Under the pieces are notes generated by a model. It was not told where the DNA came from, did no database searches, and saw nothing but the letters and a program-made list of their open reading frames with translations. Position numbers and translations under genes: made by a program. A stretch of 51,207 nucleotides of DNA from Bacillota bacterium (lineage in GTDB: Bacteria; Bacillota; Clostridia; Christensenellales; CAG-138), in contig JAEZGQ010000072.1 in assembly GCA_023416895.1 (NCBI GenBank), positions 1-51,207 of the forward strand, in the 5' to 3' direction. Of this stretch, positions 1 to 6,785 are shown in pieces. Position 1 is the first letter of the stretch. The number at the start of each line of letters is the position of its first letter.

Positions 1-1075
1 CTTGCCCCTCACAAAAAAGGTAATAGCCTGCCTGTGCGTGTTTTCCTTCGCGGTCCTTGCTAAGTTTCACCGCCTGCCGTGCCACCACCGTTTCCGCTAC
101 GTTGAGCCGCTTTGCCACGCGCTCCACTGTGGAGCGGTAGTATGCGCGCGTAGCGGCATCCATGCGGGCGTAATCCTTTTCCTCACGAAGCACACGCTCT
201 ACGCTCGAATAGCTTTCAAAGCACGACGGCCAGTCGAGCCCGTCAAGAAACCGCAAGCTCAAGATCGCGTTGTTCACGCGCATGGAGGAAGCGGATAGCA
301 GGCTTCTGTTTCGCGCAAGCAAAGTTTCCGCTTCCACATCCGCACGGTGGAGGCACGCGGCAAGGAGTTGAAGGGCGTCGTATGCGTCTTTCTCCTCAAG
401 GCGGCTTACAAGAAAGTCCGTACAGGCCGGATGCTTTTGAAGCTCCAGCTTTTCAATCATCGCCTCCCGTTTCGCGTCCGGCTGCGCCTTGAACAAGGCT
501 GCAAGCACTTCCTCAGCGCGGTCGTACTGAGCGATCACGTCAAAGGCGGCCACGCACTCAAGTGCAATAAGCTTCAAAAGTGCGACGCGCAGCATATGCG
601 GCAGCAGCCAAAGCTCGCGCATGGCAAGCGGGCTCACGCCCTGAAACCCGCGCAAAAAGGCGCTCAAAAGCCCCTCATCCACGCGTCCTTCCCTGTGCCC
701 TACCATTGCGGCCGCCATGCGGTAGACGCGCGGCAGGCCGAAGTATTCGCCCTGTGCGCATACCGGCAAACGCGCCTCTTCGATTTCGTCGAGCGCGTTT
801 TGCACGGCGATGAGGTTTTTTTCCACGACGTAAAACTCATCGCGCAACACCTCCGCGCTGGGCGGAAGCTCTTTGTTCTTCTCGTATCGTTCGCAGGAAA
901 GCTTATAAAGCGCAGTCAATGCCCGCCGATCGGCTCCGATCTGCGGGAAAAGCGAAGGCTCGCCGCGGCGCGCGGCGCGCGTGCGAAGCGATGCAAGCTC
1001 CGCGGCATGGCGTTCCATTGCCTCCGCATTGAGCGGGATATCCAAAAGACCGTTGTACGTTCTGTTTTGAAACAT
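1..1075 (-). CDS. Cyclic beta-1,2-glucan synthase (NdvB/Cgs family), N-terminal part, truncated by window edge
   Basis: The gene runs off the left edge; 358 N-terminal residues are visible, read by direct translation of the minus strand. The family makes cyclic beta-1,2-glucan from UDP-glucose and consists of an N-terminal region, a membrane glycosyltransferase (GT84) and a C-terminal GH94 phosphorylase-like domain; only the N-terminal region lies here. Matching landmarks are a block around residues 75-95 (AEVLRDEFYVVEKNL), GLPRVYRMA, the segment PLAMRELWLLPHMLRVAL, then DGLDWPSCFESYSSVE and MDAATRAYYRSTVE near the visible end, the order seen in NdvB-like proteins before the membrane part. 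The ATG at 1075 has a GGGAGG 13 nt upstream; an in-frame ATG at 1099 is an alternative. Identity is a confident family recognition; substrate and whether the GT84 and GH94 parts are intact cannot be seen. Confidence 0.85.
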   Translation of the reverse strand, partial: MFQNRTYNGLLDIPLNAEAMERHAAELASLRTRAARRGEPSLFPQIGADRRALTALYKLSCERYEKNKELPPSAEVLRDEFYVVEKNLIAVQNALDEIEEARLPVCAQGEYFGLPRVYRMAAAMVGHREGRVDEGLLSAFLRGFQGVSPLAMRELWLLPHMLRVALLKLIALECVAAFDVIAQYDRAEEVLAALFKAQPDAKREAMIEKLELQKHPACTDFLVSRLEEKDAYDALQLLAACLHRADVEAETLLARNRSLLSASSMRVNNAILSLRFLDGLDWPSCFESYSSVERVLREEKDYARMDAATRAYYRSTVERVAKRLNVAETVVARQAVKLSKDREGKHAQAGYYLFCEGQ

Positions 1076-1142
1076 CGTGAAGCATATGCCTCCCATGGCG
1101 CATAGTAAAAGTAGTATCTGCCAAAATGGGCGTGCATATCTA

Positions 1143-1170
1143 TCAAAAAGTGATTTGCATCACTTTTTGA
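1143..1170 (-). repeat. AT-rich palindrome, copy 1 of 3 (AAAAAGTG...CACTTTTT)
   Basis: A perfect inverted repeat with arms TCAAAAAGTGA and a 6-nt loop lies between the sepF-operon terminators and the glucan synthase gene. The same design recurs at 2934-2962 and 6612-6641. The A-tract/T-tract flanks make it able to act as an intrinsic terminator in both directions; that role is inferred. Confidence 0.6.
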
Positions 1171-1261
1171 CCCTTGCTTTAATCGCCTGCGAAGCCCCGA
1201 AGATCGAATGGCCGAAGCTCTCCTTGCGAGGGATGCGTTCCACACGGACGCGATTTGTGAG

Positions 1262-1282
1262 AAAAAACCTTGCATTGCAAGG
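1262..1282 (-). terminator. Intrinsic terminator (second of a tandem pair) after the sepF/divIVA-domain genes
   Basis: On the minus strand a 6-bp stem CCTTGC/GCAAGG with a 3-nt loop is followed directly by six T residues. It lies about 120 nt past the stop of the DivIVA-domain gene and would end the pnp-to-divIVA transcript before the glucan synthase gene. Confidence 0.75.
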
Positions 1283-1309
1283 CTTTTCAAATTCAAGTTG
1301 CCCAAAGCA

Positions 1310-1346
1310 AACCCGCCGGTTCCATATTTTACGGAACCGGCGGGTT
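1310..1346 (-). terminator. Strong GC hairpin, first of the tandem terminators
   Basis: A 14-bp perfect stem (AACCCGCCGGTTCC and its complement, 9-nt loop) sits about 50 nt past the DivIVA-domain gene. The minus strand has only a short T stretch after it, the plus strand TTTT, so it may work from both sides. Together with 1262-1282 it fills most of the 322-nt gene-free stretch 1076-1397; the palindrome at 1143-1170 is the only other structure I see there. Confidence 0.65.
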
Positions 1347-1397
1347 TTATGCCTATTTTATGCGAATTGAGGCTATAACGTAAAAAGGGAGCGCTTA

Positions 1398-1586
1398 TCA
1401 GCCCTCCTGCGCGTGCTTTTTAAGCTGTTTTTCCAAAAGTTCGGCGCGCGTTTCAGCAAGCTGACGCGCTTGCTCAAGAATTTCCATTTCACGTACAATC
1501 TCGTCGAGGAATGCATCCACCTCGGCGGGGTCGTAGCCTCGAAAAGCGCGGCTGAATTTTTTATGAATGATGTCTTTTCGCGTCAT
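1398..1586 (-). CDS. Short DivIVA-domain protein
   Basis: A 62-residue protein. It carries the DivIVA N-terminal signature: TRKDIIHKKFSRAFRGYDPAEVDAFLDEI, in pieces at residues 2-30, followed by a heptad-like helix rich in E, L, A and Q (residues 30-58). DivIVA proteins bind curved membrane and recruit division or pole proteins; full-length members are 150-250 residues, so this one has only the membrane-binding module and a short coiled coil. The start ATG at 1586 has GAGAGG 6 nt upstream; a longer frame to 1628 lacks a ribosome site. It is the last gene of the run yggS-sepF-divIVA, the Gram-positive ylm division cluster, here without ylmG/ylmH. I infer a role in division or growth-site organisation. 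Confidence 0.85.
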   Translation of the reverse strand: MTRKDIIHKKFSRAFRGYDPAEVDAFLDEIVREMEILEQARQLAETRAELLEKQLKKHAQEG

Positions 1587-1677
1587 ACAAACCTCTCTCA
1601 AACCCCTAAAAACGGAACGGCGCGCCAAAGCGGTGGCATTGGCGCGCGCATATGCTTTTTCGAAAACAAAGCCCTTG

Positions 1678-2121
1678 TTACAGGGATGCTTCCCCGTTGC
1701 CGATCACGTCGCAGTTGGCGGGAGCGACCACGAAAATGCCGCGCGACACCTTGTAGATGGTGCCGTTGAGCGCATAGATGGCACCTGCCATAAAATCGAG
1801 GATGCGCTGCGCGCAGTCGATTTCGAGTTCTTCCATATTGACGATGACGGGCTTGCGGCTCTTGAGGTTATCGATGATGTTTTGCGTATCCTCATAGCTG
1901 ATGGGATGATACACGATCATCTTCATCTGAGCCTGCGAGGGAATGCTGATTACGTTTCCGTTTGTGGAAGCGCTCTTACGCTTGCCGCGGTTGCCAATGT
2001 CAAGGACATTGTCATCGCGGATCGTTTCTTCTTCGTATGCTTCTTCGGCATACAGTTCATCGTCCATCTCCGTTTCCTCGATGCCGATGAAGTCCATAAA
2101 CTTTTTAACGAACCCTGCCAT
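1678..2121 (-). CDS. sepF: Cell division protein SepF
   Basis: SepF (147 residues) binds FtsZ and anchors the Z-ring to membrane. The N-terminus MAGFVKKFMDFIGI is the amphipathic membrane-binding helix, followed by an acidic linker (residues 16-45) and the conserved SepF core from about residue 66: MIVYHPISYEDTQNIIDNL, RKPVIVNMEEL, then QRILDFMAGAIYALNG and the closing FVVAPANCDV. Length and order are normal for the family. GGAGG lies 7 nt before the ATG. It sits between yggS and the DivIVA-domain gene, the usual ylm division-cluster position. Confidence 0.97.
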   Translation of the reverse strand: MAGFVKKFMDFIGIEETEMDDELYAEEAYEEETIRDDNVLDIGNRGKRKSASTNGNVISIPSQAQMKMIVYHPISYEDTQNIIDNLKSRKPVIVNMEELEIDCAQRILDFMAGAIYALNGTIYKVSRGIFVVAPANCDVIGNGEASL

Positions 2122-2221
2122 GATTATTCCTCCATTTGATTTTTATTTGGCGCTTGGAGAAATAAGAAACCCCCAAGGTAACGCGGCGCGGCGTATGTAT
2201 ATGTATGCCTTTGCCTCCGCC

Positions 2222-2902
2222 TCAAACCCGTGGACCGAACAGCGCCGTTCCGATGCGCACCATTGTGGCCCCTTCTTTGATGGCGGACATGTAGTCCCCG
2301 CTCATGCCCATGGAAAGCTCGTCCATGAAAACATTGGGAAAGGCTTGTGCCCCAAGCCCTTGCGCAAGCTCCCGCATCCTTGAAAAATAGCGGCGCGCCT
2401 CCGCTTCCCCGCAGGGGGGCGGAACGCACATCAAACCTTTTACGCGGATGCCGGAAAGCTGAGAAACGACTTGGAGAAAGGCCGGCAGGTCGTCAGGCGC
2501 AATGCCGCCCTTTTGCGGTTCGCTGCCGATGTTGACTTCAATGAGCACATCCTGCACCGTATCCGGCAAAAAGCGGTTAAGCTCTTGCGCAAGCGACAGC
2601 CTGTCCAACGAGTGGATAAGTTTTACCTTGCCTTTTACATATTTTACCTTATTCGTTTGTAGTTGTCCAATAAAATGGATGCCGAAACCTGAATTTTTAT
2701 AAAAATCGTATTTTCCAAGAAGCTCCTGGACGCGGTTTTCTCCCACTTCCCGTACGCCGCAGGGCTGAATTTGCGCGATGCGCGATGCATCAACATACTT
2801 TGTAACGGCAATCAGCTGTATATCTTCGGGCTTCCTGCCCGCTTCGAGTGCCGCGCGCGCGATGTTTTCGCGGATGGTTTGAATGTTTTGCGCGATTGTC
2901 AA
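2222..2902 (-). CDS. yggS: YggS/PLPBP-family pyridoxal phosphate homeostasis protein
   Basis: A 226-residue PLP-binding TIM-barrel protein that buffers pyridoxal 5'-phosphate and affects amino acid and keto acid balance; no enzyme activity is known for the family. The PLP lysine lies in LIAVTKYVD near residue 35; other family blocks are VGENRVQELLGKY, HFIGQLQTNKVKY, SMGMSGDY and the C-terminal EGATMVRIGTALFG. The start codon is TTG at 2902, chosen because GGGAGGG lies 7 nt upstream and the protein then begins TIAQNIQTIRENI like its relatives. It precedes sepF, as ylmE does in other Firmicutes. Confidence 0.95.
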   Translation of the reverse strand: MTIAQNIQTIRENIARAALEAGRKPEDIQLIAVTKYVDASRIAQIQPCGVREVGENRVQELLGKYDFYKNSGFGIHFIGQLQTNKVKYVKGKVKLIHSLDRLSLAQELNRFLPDTVQDVLIEVNIGSEPQKGGIAPDDLPAFLQVVSQLSGIRVKGLMCVPPPCGEAEARRYFSRMRELAQGLGAQAFPNVFMDELSMGMSGDYMSAIKEGATMVRIGTALFGPRV

Positions 2903-2933
2903 GTTGCTTCCCTCCCATGTCAGGATGTGCTTG

Positions 2934-2962
2934 TCAAAAAGTGTCTTTCGTCACTTATTTGA
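2934..2962 (-). repeat. AT-rich palindrome, copy 2 of 3
   Basis: Inverted repeat with arms TCAAA(T)AAGTG / CACTTTTTGA around an 8-nt loop, in the gap between the HlyD-like gene and yggS. One arm carries an extra base compared with copies 1 and 3. Probable terminator for the upstream gene; see 1143-1170 and 6612-6641. Confidence 0.55.
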
Positions 2963-2983
2963 CAGTCTGAAGCTGTGCTTACT

Positions 2984-4168
2984 TTACGGCTTTACGTACC
3001 TTTGCCCCGCGCCGAGCGTATCCGTAGCGTTTTTGGCGCGCACCACGGCACGGTCGCCGCTAAAAGCCAAAACCTCCACCTCTACGCGCTGGGTGCCGTC
3101 CGCCATCACGATGGTAAGCCCAGGTACACCGTTCTCCACGCTGATTGCGTCAAGCGGTACGTCAAAACCAGCGGCGTCCTTCTGGATGGTTGCCTTGAGG
3201 CTTCTCGCGTTCAAAAGCGAGCCCATGTCCTGATGGAATTGCAAAAGGTTCACAACGCCGCTCTCATTGATGATGGGTGCAAGCGCCGTACCCGTAAAGG
3301 GGATGTTGAGATAGCCGTCGAACACCACGGCATACTGCTCGCCCTCCGTAACGCGGAAGGGCTTGCTCGCCGAGGTTACAAATGCGATGTACCAGTTTTC
3401 GCCGTTCGCCACGCGGTATAGAAGGTTGCTCGTGGCGGCGCCCGTGCCGCCCGCAGCGCCTTTGATAACTGAGTTGACAAGGTCCGCGTTGACGACGGAG
3501 AGCTTATCGGTATTCAAAACCTGTTCGTAACCGTCGAAGTAAAAGCTCACCACGCCATCGCGAACGGCAGTGACTTCGCTTTTCCATCCCGCGAGCTGGT
3601 CGGTAAGCTGCTGTTCTGCGGCATACAGTGAGGTGAGGGTTTCCGAAGGCTGCACATTGGTTTTTAAATACTCCGCGCGTTGCAAAAGAAGGCTTGAAAG
3701 CTCGTTTTGCAGCGTCAAAAGGTCGCCCGTGCTGCCCTGCATCACGAGCGCGGCAATCTGCGACTTTTTCTGGTCGATTTGCATATTGAGATTTTCAAGG
3801 CCCGGATTGGCAATACCTGCAAGCAAGTTGAGTTGCTCGGCGAGTACATCCTTTTGCGCGCGCACCACGGACTGTGCCATTTCGTCGCTATAACCCCATT
3901 TGTAAACCGTTGCTACGGGCGTACCGCTCGTAACGGACGCACCCTCGCTGATAAGATAGCTCACCCTGTCGTAACGGTCCACGGAAACACAGGTTTCGTC
4001 GCGGATTGCGGCTGCGCTCACGCTAAGCTCCATACGAAGGCTGCTTTCTGCAAGCACCCCCTCCTTTTTGCCGCCGGAAAGCACAGCAATCAGCACCGCA
4101 ATGCCTAGAAGCAGCACGGCCACAAACACATAAAAGCGCGACTTTACCCGTTTTTTTTGTCTGGCGAT
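2984..4168 (-). CDS. HlyD-like membrane-fusion/efflux adaptor, probable non-AUG start
   Basis: A 394-residue protein with a basic N-terminus (ARQKKRVKSRFYVF), one transmembrane helix at about residues 14-33, and an extracellular region built like HlyD/MFP adaptors: a lipoyl-like half (residues 50-90), a long coiled-coil hairpin (about 95-190), the second half and a C-terminal beta domain. Such proteins link ABC or RND pumps to the outside; no transporter is adjacent, so its partner is unknown. The first standard start is a GTG at 4129, but this falls inside the membrane helix and drops the basic leader. GGGAGGG lies 8 nt before an ATC at 4168, giving an N-terminus like family members that read MARQKK, so I place the start there. 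Similar genes occur next to yggS-sepF in Clostridia. Confidence 0.8.
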   Translation of the reverse strand: MARQKKRVKSRFYVFVAVLLLGIAVLIAVLSGGKKEGVLAESSLRMELSVSAAAIRDETCVSVDRYDRVSYLISEGASVTSGTPVATVYKWGYSDEMAQSVVRAQKDVLAEQLNLLAGIANPGLENLNMQIDQKKSQIAALVMQGSTGDLLTLQNELSSLLLQRAEYLKTNVQPSETLTSLYAAEQQLTDQLAGWKSEVTAVRDGVVSFYFDGYEQVLNTDKLSVVNADLVNSVIKGAAGGTGAATSNLLYRVANGENWYIAFVTSASKPFRVTEGEQYAVVFDGYLNIPFTGTALAPIINESGVVNLLQFHQDMGSLLNARSLKATIQKDAAGFDVPLDAISVENGVPGLTIVMADGTQRVEVEVLAFSGDRAVVRAKNATDTLGAGQRYVKP

Positions 4169-4203
4169 ACGAAAGTCCCTCCCTTTTTATGAAGCGCACG
4201 CGA

Positions 4204-4569
4204 TCATACCCCGCCCGCTTCATAGCCTTTCTTGGAAGAAAGGCCGTTTTGCCTATTGAAATTCTCCTGATTTTTGGAGGCGTAAACCTGAAAAAGCTCG
4301 TCCGCCGTGAAACCGGCGCGCAAACACATGCTCACAAAGAAATGAAGCACGTCCACAAGTTCTTCCTTGACGGCGGCGGGGTCAATTTCCTTTTTGTTTT
4401 TCCACCACTTGAAATTGACCTCGTTGAGAAGCTCACTAAGCTCCGCGGTAATGGCCAGCACGTCCTTTTGCATCCACTCCTCAAAGCTGATGCCCTCAAG
4501 CCCCCTGCGGCGGGTAATATCGTCGTCGAGCGCCTTTTGCATCTGGAAGATGCGATCGAGCTTGTCCAT
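4204..4569 (-). CDS. dUTPase (dimeric, all-alpha MazG-like type)
   Basis: A 121-residue protein of the all-alpha dUTP diphosphatase family (dUTPase_2), which hydrolyses dUTP to dUMP and pyrophosphate, keeping uracil out of DNA and feeding dTMP synthesis. Visible metal and substrate blocks are ELSELLNEVNFKWWKN (about 43-58), EELVDVLHFFVSM (about 72-84) and KNQENFNRQNG near the C-terminus, the expected E-x3-E, E-x2-D and N/Q clusters. The ATG at 4569 is preceded by GGAGTGG inside the 3' end of the M16 peptidase gene 6 nt away, so translation is probably coupled. A longer frame to 4644 is merely open sequence inside the peptidase gene. MazG-type activity on other nucleotides is the alternative. 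Confidence 0.85.
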   Translation of the reverse strand: MDKLDRIFQMQKALDDDITRRRGLEGISFEEWMQKDVLAITAELSELLNEVNFKWWKNKKEIDPAAVKEELVDVLHFFVSMCLRAGFTADELFQVYASKNQENFNRQNGLSSKKGYEAGGV

Positions 4570-4574
4570 AAATT

Positions 4575-5840
4575 TTACCACTCCATGATGCGTTTTTCTA
4601 TATCCTTTTCCCTTTGGCTCATGCGCCCAACAAATGCGCCGCAAATGCGGTTTCTGTCGAACACATAAGGAAGAATGGCCCGCACATCGTCCATGCTGAC
4701 GCGCTCGATGCGCTCCATGATCTCCTGCTCGGTGTGAATTTTGCCATGGAGAAGCTCCGCCTTGCCGATGGCGTTGGAACGTGCGGAGGTGCTTTCCTGC
4801 CCGAGCATATAACTGCCCTTGAGCTGCTCCTTGCTGCGCTTAAACTCCTCGGACGTGATGCCGTTTTTGAGGATCTCGTCAAGCTCCAAAAGCATGAGCT
4901 TTACGACCTCCTCCGCCTGTTTTTCGCCGGTGCCCGCATAAAGCGCAAAATAGCCTGAATCGGTATATGCGGAGGGATAGGAATAAATGGAGTACGCAAG
5001 CCCGCGCTCTTCGCGGATGTTTTGGAAAAGCCGCGAGCTCATGCTACCGCCGAGCGCGTTGTTGAGCACAAAAAGCGCATACTGCCTGTCGTCGTCGATG
5101 GAATAACCGGGGAACCCCAGGCAGATGTGCACCTGCTCTACGTCCTTTTGCAATGCCTTGAACGCGCGTTTTTTCGTGATCTCGCACATAGGAACCGCTT
5201 TTTGAAACGGTGCCGCATCGCCCCCGAAGTTCGCGCGGACTGTGTCGAGAAGCTTTTCGCGCGAAAAGTTGCCCGCGCAGGAAACAACGATGTTGTCGGG
5301 CAGGTAATGCCTGTCCATATAATCGCGAATTTTTTCGCGCGTAAAGGAACGCACGCTTTCCTCGGTGCCCAAAATGGGTTTTGCGTAAGGCGTATTCCCG
5401 TGAATGATGGAAGAAAGCGCTTCGTGTACCAAGTCCTCCGGTGTGTCCTCCACCATAAGGATTTCCTCACAAACAACGCCCTTTTCCTTTTCGATATCGG
5501 TGGGCTCAAATTTGGAGTTGCGCAAAAGGTCACTCAAAACGTCCGCAGCAATTTCCATATGCTCGTCGAGCACCTTCGCGTAAAGGCAGGTACATTCCTT
5601 GGCGGTAAAGGCGTTGAGCGTGCCGCCTATGCCGTCCATCTCCGCTGCAATCTGCGAAGCGGTGCGCTTTGTGGTACCCTTAAACAGCATGTGTTCGATA
5701 AAGTGGGAAATTCCCGCTTCGTTTTCCCCCTCATAGGAGGAACCCGCGCCGATCCATACGCCCATGGAAACGGAGCGGAAAGAGGGCATTTGCTCCGCGA
5801 TGATTTTGATGCCGTTTTCCAGCCGTTCACGATATACCAT
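4575..5840 (-). CDS. M16-family zinc peptidase (insulinase/MPP-like)
   Basis: A 421-residue M16 metallopeptidase. The inverted zinc site HFIEH is at about residues 46-50 in the block GISHFIEHMLFKGT, and the third ligand glutamate lies in the following EKGVVCEEILM segment (about 120-130). The second half-domain carries the R/Y block GLAYSIYSYPSAY (about 285-297) required for substrate binding, so both halves of the clamp are present. Bacterial homologues at this position (B. subtilis mlpA/ymxG, beside pnp and ylxY) are cytoplasmic and of uncertain substrate. AAGGA precedes the ATG by 6 nt. The operon order pnp-ylxY-M16 is conserved in Firmicutes. Confidence 0.93.
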   Translation of the reverse strand: MVYRERLENGIKIIAEQMPSFRSVSMGVWIGAGSSYEGENEAGISHFIEHMLFKGTTKRTASQIAAEMDGIGGTLNAFTAKECTCLYAKVLDEHMEIAADVLSDLLRNSKFEPTDIEKEKGVVCEEILMVEDTPEDLVHEALSSIIHGNTPYAKPILGTEESVRSFTREKIRDYMDRHYLPDNIVVSCAGNFSREKLLDTVRANFGGDAAPFQKAVPMCEITKKRAFKALQKDVEQVHICLGFPGYSIDDDRQYALFVLNNALGGSMSSRLFQNIREERGLAYSIYSYPSAYTDSGYFALYAGTGEKQAEEVVKLMLLELDEILKNGITSEEFKRSKEQLKGSYMLGQESTSARSNAIGKAELLHGKIHTEQEIMERIERVSMDDVRAILPYVFDRNRICGAFVGRMSQREKDIEKRIMEW

Positions 5841-5849
5841 TGGTGTTCC

Positions 5850-6545
5850 TTACAATACGTCCGCCGTGGCGGTAAGCCGTATTCCTTTCTCCTGATATGC
5901 CTTTATGAGCCCGCCGAGCGCCTGCGCGGCCGCGGCGGTAGGCTGCATCAACATTATGCTTCCTTCAATGGGGTTTTGCAATGCACGCGAGAGGATATCC
6001 TCAGCGCTACCCCGTGCGCACAAAAGATCCACCGTGCAAAGAACATGCGTAAGTCCAAGTGTTTGCGCCGCACCCGAGGATACCGCAAGGTTGCGGTCAC
6101 CCGAATAGTAAAGGCTTACCGTTGCCCCGCAAACCGATTCGATAACCTCCAGCGATTTTCGCACATCCTCCGTGACCCACGACAGCCGCCCGTCGTGCTG
6201 CACATCGTAGCCCATGGTGGCAAGCTCGTGCCCCTCGTCGAAAATACGCTTGCAAAGCTCCGGGTTTTCTTCCGCCCACATGCCGCTTACAGCGAAGGTA
6301 GCGCGCGTATCGTTTTCCTTCAATGTATCGAGAATGCTCTCGAGCGCTTGCGCGTTCCAGCTTACGGCAAACTGCAGCGCGGCCTTGTCCGTCGCCTGCC
6401 CGCGGTATACGGGGGAACCGTACGCCTGCGCCATGGCCGCCTGTGCGGACGGCTTGCTGGTAACAAGGTAGAGCGCCGCGATCAGCCCCACCAAGAGCGC
6501 GTTGACGAGGAAGTTAAGCACTTTGCCCGGCTTTCGTTTTTTCAT
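5850..6545 (-). CDS. YlxY-like polysaccharide deacetylase homologue, catalytically degenerate
   Basis: A 231-residue protein with a basic start, a membrane anchor or signal helix at about residues 11-29 and a NodB-type (CE4) fold: the segments ILDTLKENDTRATFAVSG and NPELCKRIFDEGHELA match the helix-strand core of deacetylases. The catalytic motifs are lost: the FDxSWG/TFDDG motif reads FAVSWN, the histidine motif after GHE reads LATMGYD instead of GNHxxxH, and no RxPxG motif is seen. Members with intact motifs deacetylate peptidoglycan; this one is probably a pseudoenzyme or binding protein. The position between pnp and the M16 peptidase is that of ylxY. GGAGGG lies 7 nt before the ATG. Confidence 0.8.
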   Translation of the reverse strand: MKKRKPGKVLNFLVNALLVGLIAALYLVTSKPSAQAAMAQAYGSPVYRGQATDKAALQFAVSWNAQALESILDTLKENDTRATFAVSGMWAEENPELCKRIFDEGHELATMGYDVQHDGRLSWVTEDVRKSLEVIESVCGATVSLYYSGDRNLAVSSGAAQTLGLTHVLCTVDLLCARGSAEDILSRALQNPIEGSIMLMQPTAAAAQALGGLIKAYQEKGIRLTATADVL

Positions 6546-6611
6546 AAAACAGCCCTCCTAAGTGAATCTTTCGGCTGTTTCATGCTTATTCACACGGACG
6601 GGCCCATAGTA

Positions 6612-6641
6612 TTAAAAAAGTGCCTTGCGTCACTTTTTTAA
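6612..6641 (-). repeat. AT-rich palindrome, copy 3 of 3, probable pnp terminator
   Basis: Perfect inverted repeat, arms of about 11 nt (TTAAAAAAGTG / CACTTTTTTAA), 8-nt loop, between pnp and the ylxY-like gene. On the minus strand the stem ends in a T6 tract, so it can terminate or attenuate the pnp transcript. Confidence 0.6.
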
Positions 6642-6705
6642 GGGTTACAGGAATCTCCTGCAAAGGCCCACAGGCCAAGTGCCCAAAGCACGCCTTCATG
6701 CAACG

Positions 6706-6737
6706 TGTCCCATCCGGCGGTTCGCGCCGGATGGGAC
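6706..6737 (-). terminator. Hairpin downstream of pnp without T-tract
   Basis: A 12-13-bp perfect GC-rich stem (GTCCCATCCGGCG / complement, about 6-nt loop) lies 50 nt past the pnp stop codon. No T-run follows on either strand, so it may protect the 3' end or pause polymerase rather than terminate by itself; the T-rich palindrome at 6612-6641 follows it. Confidence 0.5.
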
Positions 6738-6785
6738 GGTTAAATGTAGGTTCTTTTTTACCGCTTCGATGCGGCTTTCAAGCGC

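Noticed and set aside
347..1105. Plus-strand open frame of 252 codons
   Set aside because: It is the antisense of the glucan synthase N-terminus; composition is C/H/R-rich and without family likeness. The minus frame has clear homology.
4023..4223. 66-codon minus frame across the start of the HlyD-like gene
   Set aside because: It is out of frame with the recognisable protein and begins in the dUTPase 3' end.
5022..6641. Plus-strand open frame of 539 codons
   Set aside because: Lies antisense to the M16 peptidase and YlxY genes, both recognisable; no recognisable domain and no ribosome site.
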